NCBI RefSeq assembly: GCF_000003815.2
Contig: NC_049985.1
Coordinates: 23,785,811-23,849,810 of the forward strand
Direction of reading: 5' to 3'
Source of the DNA: Branchiostoma floridae
Taxonomy: Eukaryota; Chordata; Leptocardii; Amphioxiformes; Branchiostomatidae
DNA length: 64,000 bases
The notes under the pieces are model-generated. The model was not told the DNA's origin. It ran no database searches and saw only the letters and a program-made list of their open reading frames with translations. Position numbers and translations under genes: made by a program. Below, in pieces: positions 42,001 through 57,000 of this stretch (position 1 is the first letter of the stretch; each line of letters starts with the position of its first letter).

Positions 42001-45000
42001 AGGTATGAGGTCACCGAAATCTTGTTCAAGTATATTTTATGCTCGGTATGTTCTAAAAAGCTACCTCAAGTAGGATATATTGTGGATATAAAGTTAAAGA
42101 ACCCACAGAGACATCAGACTTTGACATTCACATCGCATCATGCTGCACAAGTTCACTTCGAACCTTCGAACTGGCTTAGTTATATTTACCCTCCATGTTC
42201 GCAAAGGTGACTACGTAGCAGTCATCATCCTCGGATATTGACGTGATTTTGCCACCATGTGACCTCCTGTTGTTGGAAAGGTACGTCTTTAAGGCGTTCA
42301 TACTGACCGCATCGTCCCGAACTACCTCGATCGATGGTGTTTCTGCAAACAACGACAACGACAGTGACGTTTGTACGGGTTAAACGTTGACGTCGTTAAA
42401 GTTAAAAACATCCAACAAAAGACGATTACATTGTTTGTAAATAACTGTGAGAGGAGTATAATTGTAAACGTTCGTAAGCAAAAGATTGAAGTCAAACATG
42501 TTGACAAAGTGAAAATATCCGTCAATGTTTTTCATTAGTACTCATAGACGAATATACCTTATTGACTCAAATTCTAACGTCTACTTCACATAAATCAACA
42601 AGGTTAACCTTAAAGACAAACCTTCTTGAATAGAACATTAGTTAAACTTGATTTATAGGTCTGGAACTTTTGGGGTCAGATGTCTAGTCTAAGTAAGGTA
42701 AGTAAGTAACACATTGGAAGCTACCAATTTTATTTTTATTTTTAAAGGAACGAAATCTTACCAAGAAGATATTCCAAACATGGCAGCTCTCCATGCGTAG
42801 GTTCGTCCTGTGGTCCAACTGTTGGTTCAGATAAAGGAAGATAGTTACATGGCTGTTGTGACTATAAATCAAAAGCATTGTTCCATTCAAACATTAACCT
42901 CTATTGACACTTAGAAGGAGTGTGTTTTAAAGCCCGAGCATTCTTTAATGTCTAACATGTACAGCATAACAGTATATCAATAATACATTTCAAAAGTCCA
43001 TCCCCAGTAATCAAAATGTTTGTTTTTTTACAATATTTGCAAGAATTATGAATTATTTTGGATAAAATGATTCCTAAACAACAATTATAAGTTCTAACTT
43101 CTTAAAAATCTAATATTGAAATTTAAATCTATTTGAATTACTTTGACTGATTTGGACAGTTTTTATAAGTGACCGTACAACATCTCTTTGCTTTTAAAAA
43201 TCTTGCATTCATGTCAGAGAGTTTTCGTACATAGATTGTGACGAGTAACATAAGAAAACTCGCCAGATATGGTTCCTCTAGCGTAAGGAATACTGGTCTA
43301 ATGCGATGTGAAAGAAGGCCCCACCCCAGCTCTAAAGCAGATTAATTTCCTTTCTAATTTATTTTTAACTATCCTTGTATCCACATAAATACACTTATCC
43401 AAATAAATACTTGAAATTAATTGTAGTATTATGAGTCGTGTATGGCTTTTAGACAGCTGCACAAGAAATCGTTCTAAGTTAGTGCAATCATGATAGTAAG
43501 ACATCACTATCTGATCTATTTTAGTCCTAAATCCCCATTACCCCCCCCCCCCCCATGACACGGGATATGTATGGCCACAAAAGATGACGCTTTTTTTTAA
43601 TGGTAGGTGTTCCTTCCACCGGCCACATGAAAAGCACCAATCAGAACTACTGCGTATAGCAGATAATGCACCTTAAATATAACAGTTGCTGAAATTCAAC
43701 TTTCGTTTGTTATGGTGACCCCTAGTACACCCTCTTATCTTCAATGTTTTATCTTCATCATTTGGTCTGTAAAACTAGAAAGCACATGCTATATGGAAAT
43801 ACAAAACTTCTGTTAGTAGCTTCATCAGATTTATCAGGGTAGCCATCACTATTTCAGTAATTTTCAGCCATACATTATTGGATTTTTGAGGGTCTCTGAA
43901 GGAGGTCCCAGAACGCCATAACGAAAAAAAAAGCTGGAGGGTTGTAATCATATGACTGTTCATAGTTCTACATATTATAGGGAATACTAGTACTAGTCTG
44001 TGTAACACAAACTTGGTAACATCAACTCGATGGGCTGGGCTAGATGCCTCTCCCATGGTCTATGCAGGCTGTGGTACTTGTGTGAAGGTCCAATGGGAGC
44101 AAAGGCATGCTGAAGTGTTTGTGTTGGGATAACAACATGATGTTGTGGGGATTTTTTTAGAAACTCGAAGCGCAGACGCTGCTTCCTGGAACTATGGTTT
44201 TGCCTAGCCTGGTGGTAAGATTTCATGTGACCAGCAACGAAAGCTTGGCATAAAGTACATTTCTCTGATCTATGTGGGCAGAAAACTGCCTAAAACCAGT
44301 TCGGCGATGTCCGGGACAGCCTTCGGCAATGCTCCGTAGCCTTTCAGGCTATGGTCGGAAAGTGGTCTGAAGCGCTTCGGGAGGCTACGGAGCGGCCCCA
44401 AACATCGCCGAACTTCGTGATCAAAGATGGCGGACGGGACCAGTTAGGCATAGCGATCCGTTGAGGTAGCAGAACACAGTTTTCGGCCTATGTTGATTTC
44501 TATAGTTAAATGTGACAGACATCGAGGTTGATAAAATCATAGTAGGGTGCAGTTTTCAATCACGACAAACTATACTAATATGTTGAAGTTGAGGGTACAA
44601 CCTACCAAAATAATTGAAAAAGCAGAAAAAGTTGTCGTTTTGAAATTTTGTAAAGACCTCTTTTAAATGGGGTCATGCGGGGTCATAAGGGACTGCAGCC
44701 GACTCACCGAGGCAGGCAGCTGTAAAGGCCACGCGCATTTATACACCAAATGGACAAACATCAAAACCTTACACATACCAACTGAAAGTCGACTCCTTAT
44801 ACTACAATATAGCAAGGCTAATACCCGCTGCCTTTCACGTTACAGTGTTTACAGGCGCTTCTAGATTCTAGATCGCACTACTTTTTTTACCGACGTCATA
44901 GGGGTCGCGGAAAAATACTGTGGGCTGCGACCTTGACATGGCAATGACCCTAATTGACGGCTGCGCAGAAGGTCCCCGGTGAGTCTTGATTTTTAAAAGT

Positions 45001-48000
45001 AACAGAAGATGAATTTTTCTTTAGAAATGTTGGAATTTTGGAGCTGTATTCTACAGGTAAGGGTTGTAGGTTTTTTATTATGTTGAAAACCCCGCCTGTT
45101 ACTTTTGGGTGCCTAGAACACTAGATAGAAGTTTGTTTTGTAGCTGTCATCCTAATGCCAGATGGGGTCAAAGGTCACCAGGTTGGCTGCAAATCACTTG
45201 TGTCACAGCGGTCAAAAAGTTTCAAAAAGTTGAAAATGGACATTTTAGATGCCGAACAACCCTGTAAATATTAGTTTTTCAAGGACGAAACTTCAGGTAC
45301 GTGACTTTTGACAGCTTCTTTTTGCCATTATATACATGTATTCGGACAGGGAAGACTGATAGGTGCTCACTGCTCTGCCGGTCGTGTTTCGGGCTACTTT
45401 GGGGAAAGCTGAAATCGCGAACGGCGCGGCGCAGTAGGCAAGACTCCAGGAAAGACAGAGACGTGCAAAAACCGTAGGTATCTTCATGAAGCAGATACGC
45501 AAAAGCCGTTTTTGCAAATGGTGCTCGCCCCGACTCTGGATAGAAAACAACGTCTATGCATTACAAGTAAATACTAGTACCGTTGAAGAGATTCATTAGT
45601 CACGTATGTTCACAGTTAATAAAAGTTTTCATCGATCAGTGACTTATCAAAGGTAAGCAAACATACCTCCAAAAGCCCTCCTACGTGAACGCATACACCT
45701 CACACACCACAAAGTAGAACAACTTACAAGCAAATGCCGGCAGTACGAACAGGAATTTCGCAATCGCTGTCATGGCGCCCATAACCCGGACATGTTTGAG
45801 CGAACCAGCGCCCATGTACAGAGGTCACAGGAAGCCACCTTCCGACGTTCTAAAACAGTGCAGATCAATAAGCTGGAGAAACTGAAGACCGTGAAACTTG
45901 GAGACTCTCAGCCCAACCAGGACCAGGGGAACATCGATTTATCCGGCACACAACTCAAAAAATGGGTAAGAGTCCTGTCAAAATACAAACCCACCCCATG
46001 TGAAATGCGTGTTCTAGGAAAAGGTCTTAACTTTGCTATCGCCCCTAGCGATATTCCAGTCAAAGAGATCGTCGCGGCCACTGAGGTAGCCTGCCACAAA
46101 CTCGATCAGGAAGAAGCATCACTGCTGAGGAACGAGGTGGTAGGAATACTCCAGAATGCCAAGCCTCCCAAGCCTAACCTAACGAAGGATGAGAGCAAGG
46201 CCATCAAGTCACTTAAAGAAAACAAGGACATTGTCATCCTTCCAGCAGACAAGGGCAAGGCTGTTGTAGTGATGAATAAGACAGAGTATGTGGAACAGTG
46301 TGAAAAATTGTTAGGAGACAAGAACACATACAAGGTTATTGGTCCCACCAACCCCACCAAGACACTCAAGGGAAGGCTGCAGAGAAAACTGAGGGAAATC
46401 AAGAAAGCAGGACACCTCGACCCTCAGGTGTATGACAAGACTTACCCCACGTCTGATGCCACACCTAGGTTCTATGCCACACCCAAGATTCACAAGGACC
46501 CACTCAAGATGAGACCGATTGTGTCAGGTATAAACTCCATCACTTACCACCTAGCTAGACACCTGGCTGACCTGCTCAGCCCTCTGGTTGGACAATCCAC
46601 CGAGCACATTAAGAATTCTAAGGACTTAGTCACTAAGATTCGGGAAGTCACCTTAGACGACGGGGAGGTACTCACCTCCTTCGACGTTACGGCACTCTTT
46701 ACCAGTGTCCCGGGAGAAGAAGTGGTGCAGATGGCCATGAAGAGAGCCGAGGGTGACCCAACCTGGAAGAACCGTACGTTGCTGACCCCTAAGGAGTTCG
46801 GCGACCTTCTTCTCCTTGTGGTCAGTACGACTTACTTCCAATACAACAATGTGATATACGAACAGACCTATGGTATGGCAATGGGCTCGCCGTTGTCACC
46901 GGTCCTGGCTAACCTATTTATGGAGGAGTTTGAGCGGAAAGCCCTGGACACTGCACCCTACCGGCCAAAGTTTTGGGGGAGGTACGTTGATGACACCGGG
47001 GTGGTTAACCAGCAGAAACATGAACAAGAACTCTTTGAACACATCAACAATCAACATGACAGCATAAAGTTTACCATTGAGAGGGAGAAAGACCGCCGCC
47101 TCCCTATGCTGGATGTGATGATGATAAGAAACACAGACAAATCCATCACCACAGACGTGTTCCGAAAAGAGACACATACGGACCACTACTTACAGTGGTC
47201 TTCCAACCATCCGGTCCAACAGAAGCTAGGTGTAGTGAGGACCCTTATGCACAGAGCCAACACTCTTATAGAAGACCGTACTCTGAGAGAAGCAGAGAAG
47301 GAAAAAGTGAGGGTTGCACTCCGACATTGTGGCTACCCAGAATGGGCTCTGAAGGAGGGGGACAACATCAACAAGAAACGAGTCAGCAAGGATGGGCACT
47401 CTAGAGACAAAGAACAATCTCCCGCTAGTTACGTCGTACTCCCCTATTTGAAAGGCGTCACTGAGAGACTTAAACGCGCGTATGCCAAGCATAATGTGAG
47501 CCTATTCTCCAAACCCGGTTATACTCTCCGCAATGCCCTTGTTCGACCTAAAGACCCTCTTGGACCCAGTGAAAAGTGTGGTGTCATTTACAAGATAGCG
47601 TGTGAACAGTGTGGGGAGGTATATGTAGGGGAAACTGAAAGATCGTTAGGTGAACGAACCGCAGAGCATCAGAAGTCCATAGACAACAAGGATTGCAAAT
47701 CCGCGCTCAGTCAGCACTTACTCAAATCACGCCACATTGTAACGACCAAACCCATCTCTGACAATATTATGATCATTGACCAAGAACCACGCAATGCACA
47801 TCGGAAGGTTAAAGAAGCAGTACACATTCAATTGGAAGGAGCAAAACTGAACCGGAACGATGGATGGGAACTGCCCAAGTCTTACTTACCTCTACTTCGC
47901 AAGGAGGCGGGGGTGAGGGGCAGAAGATCAACGCAAGTCTCGACCTAGTTCTCGCAACTCTCGCGAGAACTAGGTTACTCCGTGAACATGATGGACTGAC

Positions 48001-51000
48001 AGTCATCGAAAATTTGGAGGTATGTTTGCTTACCTTTGATAAGTCACTGATCGATGAAAACTTTTATTAACCCCAAATACTAGTACGTTTTCTACAGAAT
48101 CAAATGTCCCTGCTGTATTGCCCCATTTTCTCATCAAAAGTTACGCCACATATCTAAAGGAATGATAGTCTATGTAGAGCTATTTCTTTAGATTCATTTC
48201 TTGATGTAACCGTCAGTTGACAATCAGAATGACAACATCATATTGATAGAGTTGTACATACATAGTCGGCAGTTCCAACCACCAGAACAAGTAGCACAGA
48301 CTGAGTTCAAGGACAGATAAGAGGTGTGATGCTGTCAATCACTACATGACAACACTACCCAGTCCCATAGCAACCAAAAGCCAGGCTGTGATCATTATCA
48401 TATCTTGTCGCTTCATTTCTTAAATCCAGACCTGTAAGATCCTTTAGACTCTGGCCCATTTCAAGCAAGACCACCGCACTATTTTTCCATGTCTCGTAAC
48501 ATCACCCAAAACATCCCTTCTGATCAAAATGGTGACACCCCTTCCCTTCATGATGCATCTGCAAACAAATAAACATCATAACAAATCTAGGGTAAACCTC
48601 GTTCTCATCAACTGAGGCGGAACAGCTGCTGGCCAGGGAGCTTAAGAGTGTCCCAGAAAATAGGTCAACATCTGAGGTTCACTAGCCAATGGGTCAACAT
48701 CTGACGTATACTAGTCAATGGGTCAACATCTGAGGTATACTAGTCAATGGGTCCACATATGAGGTATACTAATATCCCTATTCTACATTAATTGCTTGAA
48801 TAAATTTAAGAATTTAAATTAAGCAATATATTTCAGTATTCTAATCATGACCTAAGATATGTTCATACTAAAATTAATACAAATCCACTAACCCCTGCTT
48901 CACTTATTCAAAGATTACATTCAACAATATCGCCCAATACCGTTCAATACAAGCCACCAAGAGGCACAATTGTCGCCAGGATACCTTTTATTGAAGTTGA
49001 TCTTTGTTTTTCAAACCCCTACATAGCTACCAAATACCATGCACAGCGTTTCGAGTTATCGTGTTACGCAAGCACACACACACACACACACTGGCCCCGC
49101 TGCAGTCCCGACAGAAAGTGCAAGTTGAACCGTTTTAGAATAGATCCTTGGTCTTTGCAACCGCTACTTAAGTACCAAATATCAAGAAATTCCATCCACA
49201 GCTGCTCAAATATTATATGCGTTGACCTACATATTGGGTCACAGCACTATTTTTGCTACCGAAAATATAGCCTTTGTGGCGAAGGTAACAAGTTGATTAA
49301 AAAAACAGTATACATATAAGGTATAAATCAACACCAGATAAAACACGGGATGAGTTAGCTTTATAATTTGTCGCAGTTTCTTCTCTTCTGTGCTGAAAAC
49401 ATCTCTAAAGCAATACCATAAAGAAAAATGAACTAGTTTCTAATAATGAACGCTATCTAAGCACAGGTAAGCATATACCTGTTTGTATTCTGAATGCTGA
49501 AAAAAACACTGGTAGCGTATCGGTCTCTAAAAGCACACGGACTCCTTAATACTTTTGCTCCCCAAAATGGTCATTGGAGGTGAAGGTACCCCTGGAAAAG
49601 GTGCATACAACAGAATTTGAGTTGCCCTTATGGACAGATGTTCCGTGGATAACATCACGAAATTTTCGGAAAAGGGATTTAACTGTGCGCGCGGACCTGT
49701 TGCAACACCTTCGCCGAAGCCGTGTCAGGCTTTTATATGACATTACGAAATCGCCGACAAATGTAGCTAGCCGTAAGGGCCTAATTAAGTCACCCGATAC
49801 ATACAGGATTCATGTTACTTAACTATGAATCCTGGCATAGGATTCATGCTAGGTAGCAGTGTAAAGGAATCCTTTAGTCCTTCAAAGGATTCCTTTGACT
49901 AGATTCGAGCTTGAATCCTCAATCCTTCACGCACAGACTGACGGGAAGGTTTCCAGAAGGCAATCCCACAAAATGGCGGCGCCCCTAATTTACGTGGGTC
50001 CAGAGGATCGAAAGTGAAATAAGGTCTTCGATGGAAATTTCGATGGAAAGTTTTTGTTGGCAGTTCTCATCATTGCGTGAGGGCAAGGATACATCAAAAG
50101 GTAAGCATGGGAATCAAATCCCTGCTATGTTTTGGCATGATAATGTTTCACAATTAACCTTCCGATATTAACGAAGAGCCTCAGGTTTTGAAGAGATCAG
50201 TTGCTGAACTGAACTGTAAGTTGTTATATGGTATTGGATGAATTTAGTATGGCTGAGATTTAATCATACGGTCTGTGAGTGCCTGTGTCTGTCAAAGTCG
50301 TTAACGTTCTTCGCCGGTGTATTAATTACAAACATGTTTGTATCCTCGCTGAAAACGTTTCATGTCAAGGGTTTCCGGAAAATCTGGACTAGGTCAATAC
50401 TAAGCTACAAAGCAGGCGGGCTACTTCCTCGGCAGGGCACAAACTTTTTAATAGGACCCTGTCACAAAGATCAAGACTTGGCTAGACTAATAAGTATCCC
50501 CCAGCTACATGCCATTAGTATTACCCTCTAAGACAAAACAGAATTGGATAGCTCATAAAATATAACAGTTATATATATATACATTATGTATATATATATA
50601 TATATAACGTTATACATGTATTATAAAAATTCTATTCCATCATGCCTCAGCAGCCATGGGCACCAGTTAAGCCATGATATGCACCAATTTAGATGTGGTG
50701 ACTCTTAGATGGCATATTTTGCATGTATATTATTTACAGTGGGGTTCAAGCGCTGCCAAACTGACCACGCCAACAGCTCAGAGCTTTTGGCATGGTCAGT
50801 TCGGCAGCGCTTGAACCCCACTGTTACACATGTAATGGACCGACCCTGATCAAACACCATAGCAAATAGGACCTGGTAGAACCCCCTATTCTATTTTGAA
50901 CACGTCAAAAATAGAGTGACAGAGTGGCGAAAGAAAAATGCTATGCTTTTCTTTGTTGACGGCTACACCTGCCGAGTATTGTTTTGGGAGGGAGAGCTGC

Positions 51001-54000
51001 TGCATAGCGTTGTAATGTTGGTAGACAGGATGCACGTGTAGAGAAGGGTATGTATATTAGACACGGGACTTTGTAGAATGGCCCTATTAGTTGGCGTGAA
51101 ATACAAGCTCCCTCTTCATGGGAGCCAGAGCTGCTTTCTTCTTAATTTAGTTTTTGTCTCGAGCATGCATACAGTTAAGCATGCAACCAATGCAGCAGGA
51201 GACCCTATCACACTGACAGATATATGTACCCTGGTTTTCACGTGCATTGACCGCATGTCAGAAACTGGGCACTCCTGCCCATCAAAAAGGTAATTGTTAT
51301 GCAGTACCTCCTGCCTCCGCTTTGACTGAAATTATAACACCATAACCGCAATTATATCTGCCCCCTCCTCAATGACTGCAGAGTGGATGAAGTCCATTGC
51401 ACATTCCATTCTACTGTAATACTAGTAGCGCTATACTCAAATACTAGATACTACGGCTGGGTACCAGGACGGTGTACCGGTACAAAACCGTTTTTTTCTC
51501 ATCAGACCGATCTGGAAAAAACGGACCTGAACAAAAATTGGTGGATCGGATGTTGGACCTATTGGAAAATGAACAGATTTTATGATCAGGCATTCACATG
51601 TTTTAGGGCTTACCTGTCAAAGAAAATAACAAGGGTGAAGCAGAGTAGAGTCTATAGTCATTTCTACCAAGTTCTAACTTCTATGTAGTCAATCGTACAG
51701 AGGCAGTTAACCTTGTAGGATTTTAAAATGCCAGTGAGTGTAGAATACTCCACAAAGCATTTCTTTGTAGCGAAATGGTCCATTCACAAGTTTTCACATA
51801 CTGAATCAGGTCCAGGTTCAGGTCTGGACCTGATTCTCTGGACCTGAACCATACCTGGACCTGAATTTTTTGTACCGGTTACTGGAAAACAAATGGCCTG
51901 TAGGCCTGCTGACATTTCCTGTTGGCTTTGCGCTGATCCATTTTAGCTCCAGTTTCTGGGTGTCACTGGCTTAAATTTCTGCACTGTTCTTTCACCGTTG
52001 GATCTTGAAATCCCCCCAAATACTATTTTCTCTGTCTTCAAAGTTGTTCAATAAAGACATGCTATCAGATTTTGTGGTTGTGATGGATAACTCTTCCATG
52101 AAATATTTGTTCTACTAGCTAGTATGTTCTTGTATTCACAGGTGCCAGGGTTCACCTAACCTGTGATGGACTCATGACTGATGAACAAAGGATCCAGGCA
52201 GAGAAGTTTACAACAGCTTACATAATGTATTGTAAACAGTAAAGGCAGACTTTTAACTATTAGACAACTACATGTATATACTGTATATACAAGTTAAAAC
52301 TTTATACTCATTTGAAATTCTTCATTTTACTCTTTATTTTCATATTTAGAGCCATGTCATCGTTAAGAATAAGATTTATTATCAATATACATGTAGTAGT
52401 ACTATTACGCTATGTATTGTGTGAAATACTACCTGTTAATGCAGCAAATATTATAGGTATGTCCTTCATTTAATAACATTGTTTCCAGATGTAACTGGTT
52501 ATTGTCACTGCAGAGTATTATATCAAATGATTCAAAGCGCAGATTGTCATTGATGTACGGGAATCTAAGTGTAAATGAATTACTAGTAGTCACATCTAAT
52601 GACGCCATCTAAATTCATGTTGCATACACGTTGAACAAAATAAACACCATTGTCTTTTTCAGAATATGAAATTTCTGTTTATTTCTTTTTAAATCATCAC
52701 ATTTTGCTGTCTGCTAACATTCATCAACTAGACATTGTGTTTGTTTTTGACTAGCCAGGTTACTACGTAATAGTAAGTAATAAAAATGAGGTGTTTTGTT
52801 GTAGGTCACAGTAAATGCACATATAGGCTAATATAGCCCTCTCATGCATACTAGTACAGCCATCTCGTTCTTCCTAGGACATCAGTTCAGTAAGAGGGAT
52901 GTCATCTTCTGAATCAAACTGATTTGGGGGCACATTCTTCTTTCCCTTTTTCTTTGTCCTTCCTGCTCCTTTTCCCCTTCCCTACTGGTCCACAGCACTG
53001 TCTAAGGTGACTCCATCCCTCTCCTGAGCTGCCTGTTGCAGATCTTCTGAAACTCCTAAAAGGAGTTGTACAGCTGTTGAGAGAGAAAATCATGATTTAA
53101 TCCATAATGACCACTGTAATTGTTATTACAATTTATCTTCCTACTTCCCAACTGGGTTCTGGTCTTGCTCTGATAAGGAAAAGTTGGCATTCCCAATATA
53201 ACATGCTGATAACATGGAACAACGGGCCATAGCTGTACACAAAACTGTACTATCAGAGAAGATGTAGTTCAAAATTTGTATTTCATACATGTGAGACAGT
53301 GTTGTGGTGTGCCTAAATCAATTATGCAGTCCGTCTACACTACAAATACAAAATCCTGTCACAGTTACAATAGAAAAGTAATAATAGAAACTGAAATGCA
53401 TGAAGTGTTTTCCTGCTGATTCAACTCTTGGCTCAAGTGCCTAAAATGTGTTACTTTTATCATTATGGTATTGGCACTGGTGGTCTCTATCATTGCTGCT
53501 TTTAAGCCTAGGGAAAAAAAAATGTTGTGTTTCCTGTTTCCCTTAGGTAACCCTAGAAAAACCTGCCAACCCTAGACTTTTTTGGGTGGGTGGCGGAGTC
53601 ACATGGTTTCCAGTTAGAATTTTTATTCAGCTTGTCCTAACTGCTAAATGTATGTATTATGCACAACATTCAATTTTGACATTGAAAGATCCCATGAATT
53701 TCAGTTTACTTTGTTTAACTGTATTGATTTGTAATATGTCACACTAGAAGTATGGCCAGCTTACTAAAAAAATTACAAGAAAAAAAGAAAATCCCTACCT
53801 ACCGACCCTATTCTTTTCAGGACTGAAACAGGGAACACAACATTTTCTTTCCTAGGAATTACAATTAAAAGCAAGTAAATGATGTTACACTATCAAACAC
53901 TCCATTACCATTTTAGACAACCATTAACACACTGTACATGTATAAGAAAGTCTTTCAACAGAGGGAATGAATGGATGCTGTCACCAGGCACATATTGTGT

Positions 54001-57000
54001 CCTGTACAAAGCCATTTAGCTTAGATCAAGGATACACACCTTTGAGTCAGTTTGACAACTAGATCATCCTGGTCTGTTGGACCAAAATTAGTTCTTTTTA
54101 GCTTATTATATCCCTCAGGGACCTATGATTGTGTGTGTATATATGTTGAATTTGGAAAACAACTATTTTTCTCTTCAAATACTCCAGTGTTTGACACTCT
54201 GTTTATTGTTATCACCACAACCCAAGCTTACTATTACCACAACCCAAGCCGGCTGTCTGGCATGACAGGTAAAAGGTGTGACAAGCTTGGAATTTTCCAT
54301 TGTTCTCCTAAGGTAGTCTGCTACCCTGCTGTAGGACTAAGTCAACAAATTGATTGGCCATATTGTTCCTCTGTCCAGGAGAAAATATTTCATCTTGGGA
54401 ATGGCAGTCCAATTTCCACCACCCTGTCAGGCTGCCATATGAATGTTTTATATATGCCATTTTGGGGGACATATTGAAGAAATCTCTTCATATCAGAGAC
54501 TGCTGCGAACATAGTATTACAAATTAAACACAAAAAAATCAAATGCAATTCAATCTAGCTCTAGAACTGTGGATAAAATTGAGATTTACCACCCAGATCC
54601 TAAACTAAAAGAATCAGACAGTATTTCAAGCTTTTAGGCACCCAAAATTTCTGACCAATAAAGAATTATTGGTGTGATGTATGTAACTTGTACAAATTTT
54701 TTTTATTCCAACAGGCAAAGAGGCATCAGCTTTTTCTGGTGATACTAAAGACTCACATAGTTTGATGAACCTGTCCATCTATTCACTCACCTTGCGCTTC
54801 CACAAAGGAATGGAAAACAGTGTGGATCCCAATCATGCTCATCTCGGCATTCAGGTTAATCTCCAAGCAGGTCCTACAGTAGCATAAAATACAGTTGTAG
54901 TATCAAAAGCTGCCAGAGGAGTGAAGCCGGCATAGGATCCGGAGTTTGTTTGGGTCCGGTAGCCAAACACACTCCTAGGAGATTGCTTGGAGATTACAGT
55001 TTGGTTTAGTTTTGAGCTTTTTGTTTGGTTTATTCAAGAGCTCAATATTTGGCATTGAACCTATACTAAAACAAACTCTAATTGGACTTCTCCAGTGCTC
55101 TCTGTCAGAGTCTGAATCTTGGAGTGTGACAGAGTGAGCTAACTTCTACAATTTCACTGTGCTGTTATAGACCTCCATTCCATGCTTTCACTGTGTACAA
55201 ACGTGCTATGTATCAAGTTTGAACACGTTTTTGGAGAGGTGTTGATTTTGAATATTAAGTGTTGAGTAATATATTGTTCAGTCTTGTAAATGTTAATAAA
55301 TATATCTCAATAATGTAATATGAGCATCAAATTCAAATGTACAGAATATGCACATGTCTGCATGGGTAAATATGGTAGCAAATTTGAAGGGATTATTCCT
55401 CTATGCGAGAACATTAGGTGTGCTACCATTTTCTACCCAGTAAATGCAGTTTCACTGCTTGGAAACATGACTTCAAATCCATGCATATTATTAATAAATC
55501 TGCATAACTTTAAGATGGCTGTCTGACTGTCGTCTGACTATGGACTTAAACTCCAGCAACAGATGTTACTCTCTATGACCAGTTACAAAATTCTAGAGTT
55601 AATTTCATGGTGACTCCAGCAAAATAAAGCTTGACAAAATGAATACTATATCACAATCTGTCTTCATTTCTACAAGACTTAGTGCTGATCATTTGTGTCC
55701 CTAATTGCTTTGTGTCTTATCCTATTGCTCTACTTTATATACATGACATTGTACACATACATGTAAAGATGATAGAAATATTTTTAAAATAACAAAAAGA
55801 TAAGGAAATATTTATCAATCTAGTGTTTAACAGTCTGCTTTGAGTTTGAATCATGCAGGTACTAGAAGTTACTGCATCATGGTCAGACCTTTCAGATAGA
55901 ATCCATGAGCAGTATCATTTGTCAGTGACAGGGAACAGATCATTACACACCTGCATCATCATACACTTTAAGGCTAGGGCTCTGGGTGATGATCCAGTTG
56001 TACATCTATAGTCGTCATGGCGCCGCAGACAGGCTTTAGGATCCATGTGGGTTGGAAACGTACTAGTATTCTGAAAAGATATAAAAAAAGAATGAATATA
56101 TGATGATATCTTGGGGACAACATAGAAAACTTCACATAACTATTACAATATTAATTTACATTAGAATTTCCTTTGGGTATAGATTAAGATCTTCTTTGCC
56201 CATATCAACCAAGGATTTTCAAGACCTCAATGAAAGAAGTTTGTGTGAGGGAGATTGAATGTGATAAACAGTCATGAGAAGGGCTGCATAGCTAAACGTT
56301 ACATCAGGTACAGGTATAAAAGTTTACCAGTCCAGCTCTGGATCTGTTTGGAACCTGAACAAAAGTTTAACCTCCTGCCTGAAAGATCTGTTGCGTGCTA
56401 GTTACACGGTTCCTGGGTATCACTTTGAACTTGAAGTGACACCAAATCAAATGTGACCAAAGTTAGTTGGCTCTGATTTCAAGCTTCAGGGCAGCATGAC
56501 TTCTCTTCCAACTTGCTAAATTTTAATCTTTGTGGTACGTAGGATTTACACATTTTCATGCTATCAAATCAATTTTACCATACGGGTATGCAGACCTGTC
56601 AAGTTAAGAGGAGTACTAAGTCTTGTAGTACAGTACTGTAGTACTTGTATAAGTAGTTACTCTACTATTCCAGTACATGTACTTAATTGCAGTGTTGCAG
56701 GGGTCCCTGACACAGAAGTGGGCAGTAGTCTTGAAAATGAAGCATGGTATATTTACATTTAGCAGCACAAACCCTAGAAGTCAATGACCTCATTGACCTG
56801 TGACAAATTTGTGAGAAAACTCAACCTAAGATACCATCCATACTTCTGGGAGGTGGAGTGAATTCTCATGGTTGAGTTCCAAGCAGCTGAAACAGAATGT
56901 TGCTGTTGTCCCAACAACTATAGATGTCCACGGGCTGTTCCTGCTTACAAACCATACCAAAGAAGGATGTTGGAGCACTGACTGAGAGCTCTGTGCCAGT

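Larger units (their letters stand above)
45615..48071 (+). mobile_element. Penelope-like retroelement with inverted terminal copies
   Basis: One long ORF with reverse transcriptase and GIY-YIG endonuclease lies between two identical sequences in opposite orientation, 45615-45673 and 48013-48071 (about 58 bp, no mismatch seen). Penelope-like elements often carry terminal copies in direct or inverted order (family knowledge). Perfect identity and an open ORF suggest recent insertion. It lies in intron 1 of the PARP14-like gene, antisense to it. I could not define a target-site duplication. Confidence 0.85.

Noticed and set aside
43775-44226. Two overlapping minus-strand ORFs in intron 1
   Set aside because: One has a plausible His-rich sequence but no homology, splice partners or conserved motif that I can see.
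48040-48062. Possible hammerhead ribozyme core in the Penelope end (ACTGATCGATGAAAAC)
   Set aside because: The CUGANGA core is interrupted and there is no room for stem II before GAAA.
54052-54477. 141-codon plus-strand ORF in the large TIR element
   Set aside because: No motif and low-complexity composition; the better coding signal there is on the minus strand.
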